DNA of 64,000 nucleotides from Chloroflexi bacterium bin125 (GCA_002239025.1 MPNM01000010.1:55096-119095), one strand, 5' to 3'; shown: positions 30,640-39,572, numbered from the stretch's first letter. Translations and numbers: made by a program. The notes: a model not told the origin generated them from the sequence alone.

Positions 30640-31386
30640 TCAGGTTGACACTCCCTGGCGCTGGACGAAGGCCGCAGTTTCATATGCGAACCGTCCAGGC
30701 TCAGTGATCGGCGGCGCGTGGCCCGACTCCTCGAAGGTGACCAGCGTTGCGTCGGGAATCTCTCGAGCCATGAACTCGGCTGCGGGATACGGAGCGATTG
30801 GATCGTTGCGACCATGGAAGATGGCGACGGGAACATCAACGTTGGGCAACGTTGCCTCGAGATCACATGTCGAGCGCGACGCGTTTGAGCCTTCCCAGCA
30901 AGCCTCTGTCGAGGCTGCAAACGACTGTCCCCACGCTTCGCGCGGTGGTGCGTCGCGATTGGGTGCATTCAACGGCTGACCTCCAAAGTTGGGCGAGGGC
31001 GGACCTCCGACGAAAATCGCTTTCTTCACCCGGTCGCTGCCGTGTCGATCCAGATAGGCCAATGTCGTTCGCACGCCCAGCGACCAGCCAATCATGGTGA
31101 TATTGCGGAAGTCGCGCTGCTCTATGAATGCGGCCTGATCGTCGGCGAACTGTTCGATGCTGTAGGCCGATGGATCTTCGGGACAATCGGAAGGCGCACG
31201 ACCGCGATGGTTCAGCGCGGCGCAGTGAAATCGGTCGGAGAGCACGTCGATCATGTCGGCCCAGACGGCGGCGCTGCTCTGGGTTCCGTGGACGAAGACG
31301 ATGGTCGGCACATCGTTATTGGGCGGGTCGTTGGGACCTTGTTCGTGATAAAACAGGTTAAGTCCGTTGATGTCTGTGAATGGCAT
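30640..31386 (-). CDS. Alpha/beta hydrolase
   Basis: A 248-residue hydrolase with F-V-H-G-T-Q, nucleophile elbow G-W-S-L-G, the Asp of H-G-R-N-D-P and the His of E-S-G-H-A. The size and lack of a large lid suit a small esterase or lactonase. It lies 141 bases upstream of katG on the same strand; that gap holds a GGCGCAT/ATGCGCC hairpin but no gene. Confidence 0.87.
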   Translation of the reverse strand: MPFTDINGLNLFYHEQGPNDPPNNDVPTIVFVHGTQSSAAVWADMIDVLSDRFHCAALNHRGRAPSDCPEDPSAYSIEQFADDQAAFIEQRDFRNITMIGWSLGVRTTLAYLDRHGSDRVKKAIFVGGPPSPNFGGQPLNAPNRDAPPREAWGQSFAASTEACWEGSNASRSTCDLEATLPNVDVPVAIFHGRNDPIAPYPAAEFMAREIPDATLVTFEESGHAPPITEPGRFAYETAAFVQRQGVST

Positions 31387-31436
31387 GATGCGGCGTTTCG
31401 TTACTTTCGGCGGTGTTGTCGCGTTGGGAGGATGGT

Positions 31437-32507
31437 ATGACCTACGTCTGGGAACTGGATACGCCTGCGCTGCTCGTCGACCTCGACGCGCTGGAGCACA
31501 ACGCCTCGCTAATGGCGCAGCGCTGCGCCGAGGCGGGCATCGCCTGGCGTCCGCATGTCAAGGCCTGCAAAGCGCCCGCGATGGCGCTGCGGATGATCAA
31601 GGCCGGCGCCGTTGGTGTGACCTGCGCGAAAGCTTCGGAGGCCTTGGCGATGGCCCAGGGCGGTGTCAGCGACATCCTGATCGCAAACGAGGTCGTCGGC
31701 GAGCAGAAGGTTGCCAGACTGATCGAGGTGGCACGCCTGGCAACCCTGTGCGTAGCGATTGACGACGCCACGAACATCCGAGAAATCGCTGCCGCCGCCG
31801 ACGCGGCAGGCGTCGAAGTCGACCTGCTGGTTGACATCGATGTCAACCTCCACCGATGCGGTATCACTCCTGAGGAAGCACCGGCCCTTTGCGCGCTAGT
31901 CGAGGACTTGCCCGGCGTGCGTCTACGCGGGCTGATGGGCTACGAGGGTCATGTCATGGGGCTTCCGGATGACGAAAAGGAACGCGAGACTGCGGCCTCG
32001 GCAGGGATCATCGAGCGTGCGCGGCAGTTGTGCGACGCTGAAGGGCACAGCATTGGCGTGATGTCCGGAGGCGGTAGCGGAAACTATCGATACGTTCTGC
32101 AGCAGGCAGTGCTCAGCGAGCTGCAAGCCGGAGGAGCAGCCCTGATGGACATGACATATGAGCAGATGGGCGTCGATGGACATCGGCGAGCGCTCAGTCT
32201 GCTTTGTCAGGTCGTCTCGGCGGTGACCTCAGAGCGCGCAGCGGGAGACGCCGGCTGGAAAGCGACGGGCCGACACACAGGCTTGCCTTCAGTAGTCAAT
32301 CCGCCAGGCTGGGAGTGTGTCGGCCTCAGCGCCGAGCACACGCATCTCTCAAGAAACGGCGGCGAGTCGTTGGAGTTGGGCGATCGCGTCGAGATGATCC
32401 CCAACTACTCCGACAGCACCGTCCTGCTGCATCGAACGCTCTACGCCCATCGATCGGGCGTGGTCGAGGAGGAGTGGGAAATCACCGGGTCAGGCGCGCT
32501 GCAGTAG
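31437..32507 (+). CDS. D-threonine aldolase / D-serine dehydratase-like PLP enzyme
   Basis: A fold-type III PLP protein of 356 residues: the PLP Lys is Lys42 (R-P-H-V-K-A-C-K), and a glycine-rich phosphate loop follows at M-S-G-G-G-S-G-N. At the metal site near the C-terminus the sequence is S-A-E-H-T-H-L (His301, His303), where D-threonine aldolases have His-x-Asp and D-serine dehydratases His-x-Cys. It probably cleaves or dehydrates a beta-hydroxy-D-amino acid. The ATG at 31437 has GGGAGG seven bases upstream, which decides against a TTG at 31413. Confidence 0.85.
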   Translation: MTYVWELDTPALLVDLDALEHNASLMAQRCAEAGIAWRPHVKACKAPAMALRMIKAGAVGVTCAKASEALAMAQGGVSDILIANEVVGEQKVARLIEVARLATLCVAIDDATNIREIAAAADAAGVEVDLLVDIDVNLHRCGITPEEAPALCALVEDLPGVRLRGLMGYEGHVMGLPDDEKERETAASAGIIERARQLCDAEGHSIGVMSGGGSGNYRYVLQQAVLSELQAGGAALMDMTYEQMGVDGHRRALSLLCQVVSAVTSERAAGDAGWKATGRHTGLPSVVNPPGWECVGLSAEHTHLSRNGGESLELGDRVEMIPNYSDSTVLLHRTLYAHRSGVVEEEWEITGSGALQ

Positions 32508-32510
32508 CAG

Positions 32511-32942
32511 TCAGATGTATCGGCGGAGCAGCGGCGTCATTCCGGCCAGCGCGAATTCCTGGTCTGCGGTCAGGATGTCGGTGATATCGCGGTCCCTCAT
32601 AATCTGGATCGTGATGCAATCCTGCAGGCTGAGGCTAGTGAAGCGAAACTCACCGTCGTAGAGCCCGAGTCCATGTTCTATCAACCGGTCTGAATGGCGA
32701 ATGACGGTCGCGGTTCGGTCTCTGCGTAAATCCCGCACAAGTCGAGCAGCTTCAACCCGAGCTCCAGCTCCGTGCCTGGATACATGGGCGAGGAACTCCT
32801 GAATAATTCCATCACTTGCGTAGCGATGGCGATCTTGGATGTCTCGGGCTGCAGCTAGGGAGGCACTTCGCCATTGGTCTCTCTCGACGAACAGCGCGAT
32901 CAGGTGGACGCTATCGACGAACACCGGTGGATATTCGTTCAT
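32511..32942 (-). CDS. PIN-domain ribonuclease, VapC-like toxin
   Basis: A 143-residue PIN-domain protein with the acidic tetrad visible as Asp10 (V-F-V-D-S), Glu49 (Q-E-F), Asp108 (S-L-Q-D-C) and Asp127 (T-A-D-Q-E-F). It is expected to cleave RNA and be held in check by the upstream gene product. Its start overlaps the partner's stop by four bases (ATGA, 32939-32942). Confidence 0.85.
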   Translation of the reverse strand: MNEYPPVFVDSVHLIALFVERDQWRSASLAAARDIQDRHRYASDGIIQEFLAHVSRHGAGARVEAARLVRDLRRDRTATVIRHSDRLIEHGLGLYDGEFRFTSLSLQDCITIQIMRDRDITDILTADQEFALAGMTPLLRRYI

Positions 32943-33214
32943 CCAGCGTCTGCGTCATCGGCTGGCACAAGATATTGGTCAAGGTAGGCTACAAGTTCGT
33001 CATAGCCTGGATCTCCTTTCTTGATGAACGGGCCGGGACTGATCTCATCAACGGGCTCGCCAGGTCTCAGAACTCTGCGGCACTCCTCGTAGACATCACC
33101 GAGGTACTCAACCATTTGGCACACGTAGGTCCGTCCGTCTTCAAAGACCTCATATTCCCCTGTCAGGTATGTGGCTTTAGTCGAAGACTCGCCTGGTCGT
33201 TCTGTCGTAGTCAT
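32939..33214 (-). CDS. Putative antitoxin partner of the PIN protein
   Basis: A 91-residue acidic protein translated just before the PIN gene and overlapping it by four bases. It has no recognisable VapB DNA-binding motif (AbrB, ribbon-helix-helix or Phd). The sequence is mostly a beta-like region (Y-E-V-F-E-D-G-R-T-Y-V-C-Q) followed by an acidic tail. The antitoxin role is inferred from position only. Confidence 0.6.
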   Translation of the reverse strand: MTTTERPGESSTKATYLTGEYEVFEDGRTYVCQMVEYLGDVYEECRRVLRPGEPVDEISPGPFIKKGDPGYDELVAYLDQYLVPADDADAG

Positions 33215-33305
33215 GCTCTGCTCCCGCCCTCAGCCTACCTATCTCTGACCAAGCGCTCTCCGCTTACGATACCCTTCGATTGCTGAGCGGGAGGAGCGCA
33301 GGACG

Positions 33306-34547
33306 ATGTTGTTGACTCCGTATCGCGTGTTGGATCTGACCGATCAACGAGGCATGCTCGCGGGACAGATACTCGCTGATCTGGGCGCAGACGTGATCTG
33401 TGTTGAACCGCCGGACGGGTCTTCTGCGCGGGCGGTCGGACCCTTCGCCGGCGACGATCCAGGCCCGGATCGGTCCCTGTTCTGGTGGGCCTACGCACGT
33501 AACAAGCGCGGCATCACCTGCAACCTCGATCACTCCGATGGACAAGCCTTACTGAGCCAACTGGCCGCCAGCGCCGACTTCATTCTCGAGTCCGATGACC
33601 CGGGCGTGATGTCGGCTCGGGGACTCGGCTACGACAACCTCTCAGCCGAGCACAGCGACCTGATCTACACCTCAATCTCCGCCTTTGGCCAGACCGGTCC
33701 CAAAGCGAGCTATGCCTCAACCGACCTGATCCTGATGGCCGCCGGCGGACCGCTGATTCTGGCCGGCGGCGCCGGTGAGGCGCCCGTCCGCGTATCGGTG
33801 CCGCAGGCATGGAACCACGCATCCGGCGAAGCTGCCATGGCGACAATGATCGCCCTGCGTGCGAAGAGCAAGATCGGTCGCGGACAACATGTCGACATTT
33901 CAGCCCAGCAGTCAGTCGCTGCCGCCACGATGTCGACGATCCTCGCCTCGTCGATCGGCGCTGCCGAGACGGCCCGCGTCTCCGGCGGCATGGTCGTCGG
34001 ACCCTTCATGGGACGCCTGATCTGGGAAGCCGCCGACGGGTACATCTCGCTCACCTTCCTGTTCGGCTCGGGCATCGGACCGTTCTCACAGCGGCTGTTC
34101 AACTGGATGTACGACGAAGGCGAGTGCTCGCTGGAAGACCGCGACCTCGACTGGATCGGCCTCGGTGCAGAGTTCATCTCCGGTCAGCGGCCGTTGTCGG
34201 AATGGGATCGGCTGATGGGAGTCGTTGGCGAGTTCCTGATCAAGCGAACTCGCGCAGAGCTTTTTGCCGAGGCGCAGTCGCGCTCCTTGCTCATCGTGCC
34301 TGTGACCAGCGTCGATGAGGTTGCAGATTCCGAGCAGTTCGAGGCGCGGGAATTCTGGCGCGAACACGACATGCCCGGCTGGCCGGAGCCGGTCCGATTC
34401 CCGGGACCGTTCGTCAAACTGTCAGACAATCAGATTGAGTACCGCCGTCCGGCCCCGACCATTGGTCAGCACAACGCAGAGATCTATGCCGAACTCGGGC
34501 TAGACGCAGAAGCGCTGAACGACCTGCGTGAACGAGGGGTGATCTAA
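33306..34547 (+). CDS. CaiB/BaiF class III CoA-transferase, subunit lacking the catalytic Asp
   Basis: A 413-residue class III CoA-transferase homologue with R-N-K-R-G-I-T-C-N-L-D and I-G-R-G-Q-H-V-D-I-S. In the ungapped stretch before GRGQ the catalytic Asp position is Trp169 (Q-A-W-N-H). The stop codon directly abuts the ATG of the next CaiB gene, which has the Asp. The two probably form a heteromer. A GGGAGGAG site precedes the start. Confidence 0.85.
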   Translation: MLLTPYRVLDLTDQRGMLAGQILADLGADVICVEPPDGSSARAVGPFAGDDPGPDRSLFWWAYARNKRGITCNLDHSDGQALLSQLAASADFILESDDPGVMSARGLGYDNLSAEHSDLIYTSISAFGQTGPKASYASTDLILMAAGGPLILAGGAGEAPVRVSVPQAWNHASGEAAMATMIALRAKSKIGRGQHVDISAQQSVAAATMSTILASSIGAAETARVSGGMVVGPFMGRLIWEAADGYISLTFLFGSGIGPFSQRLFNWMYDEGECSLEDRDLDWIGLGAEFISGQRPLSEWDRLMGVVGEFLIKRTRAELFAEAQSRSLLIVPVTSVDEVADSEQFEAREFWREHDMPGWPEPVRFPGPFVKLSDNQIEYRRPAPTIGQHNAEIYAELGLDAEALNDLRERGVI

Positions 34548-35795
34548 ATGACCACAGTGATTCCCAACGTCCCAGCCGTCCCTACCGAAGGAGCTCTGGC
34601 CGGACTCAAGGTGGTCGACCTCATGTGGGTCGTCGCCGGCCCAACCGCGACGCGGGCCATGGCCGACTTCGGCGCCACCGTCGTGCGTATCGAGTCAGCG
34701 AATCGGATTGAGACGGCTCGTGGCATCGGCCCCTTCCACGACAACGCGCAGGGTCCCGATCACTCAGGACTGTTCAGCAACATGAACGTGAACAAGCTCG
34801 GACTCTCGCTCAACCTCGGGACGCAAGAAGCTCGCGACGTCCTGCTCGACTTGATCAAGTGGTGCGACGTGCTGACCGAGTCTTTCTCGCCCCGCGCGAT
34901 GCGCGCCTGGGGCATGGACTTCGAATCGCTCAAGCAGATCCGTCCCGATCTGATCATGCTCTCGACCTGCCTCTTCGGACAGGAAGGTCCGCTCTCGCGT
35001 GTTGCAGGATTCGGCACGATGGGTGCGGCGATTGGCGGATACATCGCACTGGCCGGGAATCCCGGCGGCCCGCCGATCGGTCCCTACTCGGCCTACACCG
35101 ACTACCTCTCACCACGCTTCGCCCTGCCGACCATCCTCGCGGCGCTCGATCACCGCGATCGCACCGGCGAGGGCGTCTACATCGACCAGGCCCAGGCTGA
35201 ATCGTCGTTGCACTTCATGAGCACCGCACTGCTGGACTACACCGTCAATGGGCGCGTTCCGGAGCAGGTCGGCAACGCCGACCCGGCTATGGCGCCGCAC
35301 GGTTGCTACGCCGCATCCGGCGATGACGACTGGGTCGCCATTGCAGCGCGAGACGATGGCGATTGGGCCAACCTGTGCGCGGCAATGGGCATGGGCGAAT
35401 TGACCTGCGACGATCGGTTCGCCGACCTCGCCGCTCGCAAGGCGAATGAGGATGAACTCAATGGCATCGTCGCGGGCTGGACCGCGGAGCACGGCGCGAT
35501 CGAGATCGAGTACATGCTGCAGGCCTTCGGTGTCCCGGCGCAGGCCGTGTCCAACAGTGCGGCGGCTGCCTCAGACCCACAATTGCAGCATCGCGGACAC
35601 TTTATCCAGATGGAGCATCCGGTTCACGGTGTCGCCACGATCGAAGCAGCCAAAGGCCAGATGTCGGAGACGCCGCCCGACTATCGCTCGGCTGCGCCCT
35701 CGATCGGTCGCGACAACGATCTCGTCCTGCGCGAGATTCTTGGCTACAACGACGAACAGATCGCGCAGTTGGCAATCGCTGACGCGCTGACGTAA
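34548..35795 (+). CDS. CaiB/BaiF class III CoA-transferase, catalytic subunit
   Basis: A 415-residue class III CoA-transferase immediately downstream of a homologue without the catalytic residue. Here the Asp is present (Asp185, A-Y-T-D-Y-L). The usual GxGQ motif is changed to G-E-G-V-Y-I-D. The N-terminal region reads V-V-D-L-M-W-V-V-A-G-P, typical of the family. It is likely to be the active half of a two-subunit transferase whose acid substrates are unknown. Confidence 0.87.
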   Translation: MTTVIPNVPAVPTEGALAGLKVVDLMWVVAGPTATRAMADFGATVVRIESANRIETARGIGPFHDNAQGPDHSGLFSNMNVNKLGLSLNLGTQEARDVLLDLIKWCDVLTESFSPRAMRAWGMDFESLKQIRPDLIMLSTCLFGQEGPLSRVAGFGTMGAAIGGYIALAGNPGGPPIGPYSAYTDYLSPRFALPTILAALDHRDRTGEGVYIDQAQAESSLHFMSTALLDYTVNGRVPEQVGNADPAMAPHGCYAASGDDDWVAIAARDDGDWANLCAAMGMGELTCDDRFADLAARKANEDELNGIVAGWTAEHGAIEIEYMLQAFGVPAQAVSNSAAAASDPQLQHRGHFIQMEHPVHGVATIEAAKGQMSETPPDYRSAAPSIGRDNDLVLREILGYNDEQIAQLAIADALT

Positions 35796-35901
35796 CTGCG
35801 GAGTGAATCGCTCGCCTGCCTGACGGCTCAGCCCTCCAAGCTCTACCCTCCCTACCGAATGCAGCGGTCGCTGCGTTGACGTGTTTGTGAGGAGATCTCC
35901 T

Positions 35902-36708
35902 ATGGCTGGACGACTGGACGGCAAGGTTGCGGTGATTACAGGCGCGGGATCAGGCATGGGCCGATCGACCGCTGAGCTGTTTGCCGAAGAAGGTGCTCGC
36001 GTGCTGATCGTCGACCGCTGGGCTGAGCGGGCAGAAGAAGCGGCATCAAGCATCGGCGAGGTCGCTGTCGCGTTTACCGGCGACGTTGCACAGGGCGAAG
36101 ATGTACAGGCGATGTACTCAGCGGCAGTTGACGCCTTTGGTGGGGTCAACATCATCTACAACAATGCCGGCATCGGAACTCGCGAAGACAACGTGCGCGA
36201 CTGTCCAGAGGATGTCTTCGACGAGATCATGTCAGTCAACCTGCGCGGCGTTTGGCTAGGGATGAAGTATGGGATTCCGCACCTGGAACAGGCCGGCGGT
36301 GGCTCGATCATCTCCACTGCCTCAGTTGCCGGGATTTCCGGCCTGGCAGGCATCGCTGCCTATTGCGCATCAAAGGGCGGCGTGATCGCTCTAACTCGAG
36401 CAGCCGCGGGCGAGTGGGCAGCCAAGGGTATCCGCATCAACTGCATCTGCCCCGGCGCGATCGCGACAAGAATCGGCGACGACTCGCGCGGTCCTGAAGA
36501 CCCCGCAGCAATGGAGCGCCGCCGCGAGCGCAACGCAGTCGCTCACCCACTCGGTCGATCGGGCGAAGGCAACGACATCGCGCAAACGGCGCTGTATCTC
36601 GCCTCCGACGAGTCGTCATTCGTCACCGGTCAGGCGATCGTCGTCGACGGAGGTTGGACAGCCGTCGACAGCCGATGGTTCGAGTTCACCGGCAGGGACT
36701 TCTCGTAG
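35902..36708 (+). CDS. SDR-family oxidoreductase (first of three in tandem)
   Basis: A 268-residue classical SDR with the cofactor loop G-A-G-S-G-M-G, N-N-A-G, the catalytic Ser (S-T-A-S-V-A-G) and Y-C-A-S-K. It probably oxidises a secondary alcohol or reduces a ketone with NAD(H). The acidic residue after beta2 (L-I-V-D-R) suggests NAD over NADP. ATG 35902, after GAGGAG, is used. It is homologous to the two SDRs that follow but more diverged. Confidence 0.92.
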   Translation: MAGRLDGKVAVITGAGSGMGRSTAELFAEEGARVLIVDRWAERAEEAASSIGEVAVAFTGDVAQGEDVQAMYSAAVDAFGGVNIIYNNAGIGTREDNVRDCPEDVFDEIMSVNLRGVWLGMKYGIPHLEQAGGGSIISTASVAGISGLAGIAAYCASKGGVIALTRAAAGEWAAKGIRINCICPGAIATRIGDDSRGPEDPAAMERRRERNAVAHPLGRSGEGNDIAQTALYLASDESSFVTGQAIVVDGGWTAVDSRWFEFTGRDFS

Positions 36709-36745
36709 CGGTAGCGACATCGGCATCGACATCGGCAGGGGCATC

Positions 36746-37543
36746 ATGGCAGACCGACTGACAGGCAAAGTCGCAGTCATCACTGGAGCTGCTTCGGGAC
36801 TCGGCGAGGCGACCGCCAGGCTGTTCACATCCGAGGGCGCCAGGGTCGTAATCGCCGATCGCGATACATCCCGTGGACCATGGGTCGCGGCCGACATCGG
36901 CAGTTCGGCCATCTTCGTCGAGACCGACGTGCGCTTCGGCGAAGACGTGCAAGGCATGTTCGCGGCCGCCGACGAAGCGTGGGGACGCATCGACATCATC
37001 TACAACAACGCCGGAGTCGGAGGCCCCGAGGGCAACCTGCGCGATTGTCCCGAGGAGCGCTACGACCTGATTTCGGATGTCAACGTCCGTGGCGTCTGGC
37101 TGGGAATGAAGTATGGGATTCCTCACCTGGAGCGTTCCGGCGGGGGATCGATCATTGTCACGGCATCGATCGCGGCGATCACCGGCGTCGCGGGAGTCAC
37201 GGCCTATTGCGCGTCGAAGGGCGCAGTAGTCGCGATGGTCCGGGCGGCTGCTGGCGAATGGGCATCGAAGCGCATCCGCATCAACTGCATCTGCCCAGGC
37301 TCGATCACGACCGGTCAGGGCTCACGCAGCGAGGAACAGCTCGAGCAGACGCGGCAGTACTTCTCCAAGATCAACCCAGTCGGCCGCTCGGGCGAGCCGA
37401 TTGACATCGCCTACGCAGCACTGTTTTTGGCGTCGGATGCATCTTCACTGATCACGGGGCAACAGCTGGTCGTCGATGGCGGCTGGACCAGTCTTGATGC
37501 TCGTTATGTGGAGGTCATGGGACCGGCAGTAACAGAAGAGTAG
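36746..37543 (+). CDS. SDR-family oxidoreductase (second of three)
   Basis: A 265-residue classical SDR: G-A-A-S-G-L-G, I-A-D-R (NAD preference), N-N-A-G, S-I-A catalytic Ser region and Y-C-A-S-K. It aligns without gaps to the third SDR at 37571 over nearly the whole length, so the two arose by tandem duplication. Likely same transcript as the first SDR (37-base gap). Confidence 0.93.
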   Translation: MADRLTGKVAVITGAASGLGEATARLFTSEGARVVIADRDTSRGPWVAADIGSSAIFVETDVRFGEDVQGMFAAADEAWGRIDIIYNNAGVGGPEGNLRDCPEERYDLISDVNVRGVWLGMKYGIPHLERSGGGSIIVTASIAAITGVAGVTAYCASKGAVVAMVRAAAGEWASKRIRINCICPGSITTGQGSRSEEQLEQTRQYFSKINPVGRSGEPIDIAYAALFLASDASSLITGQQLVVDGGWTSLDARYVEVMGPAVTEE

Positions 37544-37570
37544 TAACAAAAGAGTAGTGAGGGGTAGAAC

Positions 37571-38368
37571 ATGACAGATCGACTGGCAGGCAAAGTGGCA
37601 GTAATCACCGGCGGTGCGTCCGGCATTGGCGAGGCGACGGTGAGACTCTTCGCGTCTGAGGGCGCCAGAGTCCTGATCGCCGACCGCAACGCAGAACGCG
37701 GACCGATGGTGGCATCTGAACTCGGCGATTCTGCGCTCTTCGTCGAGACGGACGTGCGCAACGGCGAGGATGTCCAGGCCATGTTCTCGGCTGCCGATGA
37801 GGCCTGGGGACGCATCGACATCGTGTACAACAACGCGGGAGTCGGACCGCCGGAAGACAACATCCGCGACTGCCCGGAACATACTTACGACCTCGTCTCG
37901 GATGTCAACATCCGCGGCGTCTGGTTGGGCATGAAGTACGGCATCCCGCACCTCGAGCGCGCCGGCGGCGGCTCGATCATCGCGACCGCCTCGGTGGCTG
38001 GACTGGTCGGCCTGGCTGGCATGGCGGCTTACTGCGCATCCAAGGGCGCCGTGATCGCAATGGTCCAGGCCGCCGCGGGCGAGTGGGCGTCCAAGGGCAT
38101 CCGCATCAACTGCATCTGTCCCGGCGGGATCGCTACCGGCCAGGGCTGGTTGAGCGAAGAGCGGGTCGAGCAAACGAGGCAGAACTGGGCCAAGATGCAC
38201 CCGCTTGGCCGCTCAGGTGAGGGCATCGACATCGCCAACGCGGCCCTGTTCCTGGCCTCTGACGCCTCAGCGCTGATCACTGGACAGAAGCTCGTCGTTG
38301 ATGGCGGCTGGACCGGCCCCGACGGTCGCTACGACGATCTCACAGGCCGTGATTGGAGCCAGGTTTAG
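37571..38368 (+). CDS. SDR-family oxidoreductase (third of three)
   Basis: A 265-residue classical SDR with G-G-A-S-G-I-G, I-A-D-R, N-N-A-G and Y-C-A-S-K. It has the same length as the preceding SDR, and the C-terminus T-G-R-D-W-S recalls the T-G-R-D-F-S end of the first. GAGGGG lies about nine bases upstream of the ATG. Substrate specificity has probably diverged among the three, as the segment after I-C-P-G differs most. Confidence 0.93.
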   Translation: MTDRLAGKVAVITGGASGIGEATVRLFASEGARVLIADRNAERGPMVASELGDSALFVETDVRNGEDVQAMFSAADEAWGRIDIVYNNAGVGPPEDNIRDCPEHTYDLVSDVNIRGVWLGMKYGIPHLERAGGGSIIATASVAGLVGLAGMAAYCASKGAVIAMVQAAAGEWASKGIRINCICPGGIATGQGWLSEERVEQTRQNWAKMHPLGRSGEGIDIANAALFLASDASALITGQKLVVDGGWTGPDGRYDDLTGRDWSQV

Positions 38369-38418
38369 TGCTCAGCTGGGTAAGATGAGGTCCAAAGCCG
38401 CTGCGAAAGGCGCTCACG

Positions 38419-38850
38419 ATGGTTCTGCAAGAACAGCAACCCACACTCGAAGAAGTTCAGGCTGAGTGGATGGACGCGCTGGAGCAGGCATTATCGGGAA
38501 GCGATGAGCAGTGGGCGAAGTTTATCCGCGCCGCCAACGACTCCGGACCAGACTTCACCCCCGAAGAGGACGCCGAAGACATCGCATTCATCCTGGAGTA
38601 CGAAGCGAAGGAGAAACGCGGAGAAGTAGGCCCGTCAGTCCTGTGGGACGACGAGTACGACCGCATTCACGATCCTGAGCTCTATGAGTTTTTCCAGCGT
38701 CTCGACCGTGAGTTCCCCGAGAACGAGGAGATGTGGATGGACCGCAAGCTGCCCACTTCGGAAGGCAAGGAGTTCATGAGGCGGCTGAAGGATCAGTTCC
38801 CGGAGGCGATTCACCTGTACATGAAGGCAATACCAACGGAGGACCGTTGA
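38419..38850 (+). CDS. Acidic partner protein of a RelE-like toxin (putative antitoxin)
   Basis: A 143-residue, strongly acidic, helical protein (many Glu, Asp and Trp) with no recognised DNA-binding motif. Its TGA is directly followed by the TTG start of the RelE/ParE-like gene. The arrangement and charge suit an antitoxin, but it is larger than usual and matches no antitoxin family I know. Confidence 0.6.
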   Translation: MVLQEQQPTLEEVQAEWMDALEQALSGSDEQWAKFIRAANDSGPDFTPEEDAEDIAFILEYEAKEKRGEVGPSVLWDDEYDRIHDPELYEFFQRLDREFPENEEMWMDRKLPTSEGKEFMRRLKDQFPEAIHLYMKAIPTEDR

Positions 38851-39141
38851 TTGGCGCGGTACCACGTCCGATTGTCTCGGGAGGCCCAGAGCGAGTGGGA
38901 TCGGTTGGCTCCGAACCCAAAGAGCAACGCGAACCGATATCGGAAGCGTCTCGGCAGTGGGCCGTACATGGAGGAGTCCATACAGCTTGAACTCAGCGGC
39001 CGCAGCGACATCTGGCGGATTGAGTTCGGAGACTGGCGAACCGTCTTCCGACTCGACGAGTCAAACCGAGAGATTGAGATCATCCGCGTGCGACGCCGCT
39101 CTGAGGCCTACATCGGGCTTGAGCGACCGCCTCGTCAATAG
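38851..39141 (+). CDS. RelE/ParE-like toxin
   Basis: A 96-residue basic protein with the RelE-fold pattern: an N-terminal strand Y-H-V-R-L-S-R-E-A, a helical pair, then W-R-I-E-F-G-D-W-R-T-V-F-R-L and I-E-I-I-R-V-R-R-R-S-E-A-Y at the C-terminal active edge. Such proteins cut mRNA at the ribosome or inhibit gyrase. The start is TTG, with no base between it and the upstream stop, so translation is probably coupled. Confidence 0.78.
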   Translation: MARYHVRLSREAQSEWDRLAPNPKSNANRYRKRLGSGPYMEESIQLELSGRSDIWRIEFGDWRTVFRLDESNREIEIIRVRRRSEAYIGLERPPRQ

Positions 39142-39572
39142 TTGCCGGACGCCGACCAACGCGTGACCCGGTCGGGCATGAGCTTTAGCAGCGGCCGCTC
39201 TTCCAATCCCATCGTCTCGTACTGCCGATACTTCGCTCTGAGCGCGGCAATCGCTTGTGACGCTTCGTGCTGGTCCCATTCGCTCGGCCAGAGCACATCC
39301 GCCGGGCCGCGCAGCAGGATCCACCAGAGTTGATTCCAGTCGTCGTCGTAGCGATCAACGAGCAGCGCGAACCTCGGATTGGACTCGATATTGGTCAATC
39401 GCCGGAGTCTGAGCGTTGTTTTCGGTTTCTCGTCGATGGCGATGTAGATCGAGTCTTCCACCACCTGAAAGACAACCGGCTGCAGATGAGGCTCGGCGTC
39501 GGCCGACGCCGTGGAGAGGTATCCATGCCTCGCGGCTTCGAGCGTGGTGCGGACATCGTCGAGGCTGGGCAT
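39135..39572 (-). CDS. PPOX-class flavin/F420-dependent enzyme
   Basis: A 145-residue split-barrel protein of the pyridoxamine-phosphate-oxidase superfamily, resembling the TIGR03668 group: G-Y-L-S-T-A-S-A-D-A-E-P-H-L-Q-P-V, K-T-T-L-R-L-R-R-L-T-N-I and a central W-W-I-L-L-R-G. These bind FMN or F420. The ATG at 39572 is chosen over an upstream in-frame start at 39599. It converges with the RelE gene, overlapping by seven bases. Confidence 0.82.
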   Translation of the reverse strand: MPSLDDVRTTLEAARHGYLSTASADAEPHLQPVVFQVVEDSIYIAIDEKPKTTLRLRRLTNIESNPRFALLVDRYDDDWNQLWWILLRGPADVLWPSEWDQHEASQAIAALRAKYRQYETMGLEERPLLKLMPDRVTRWSASGNY

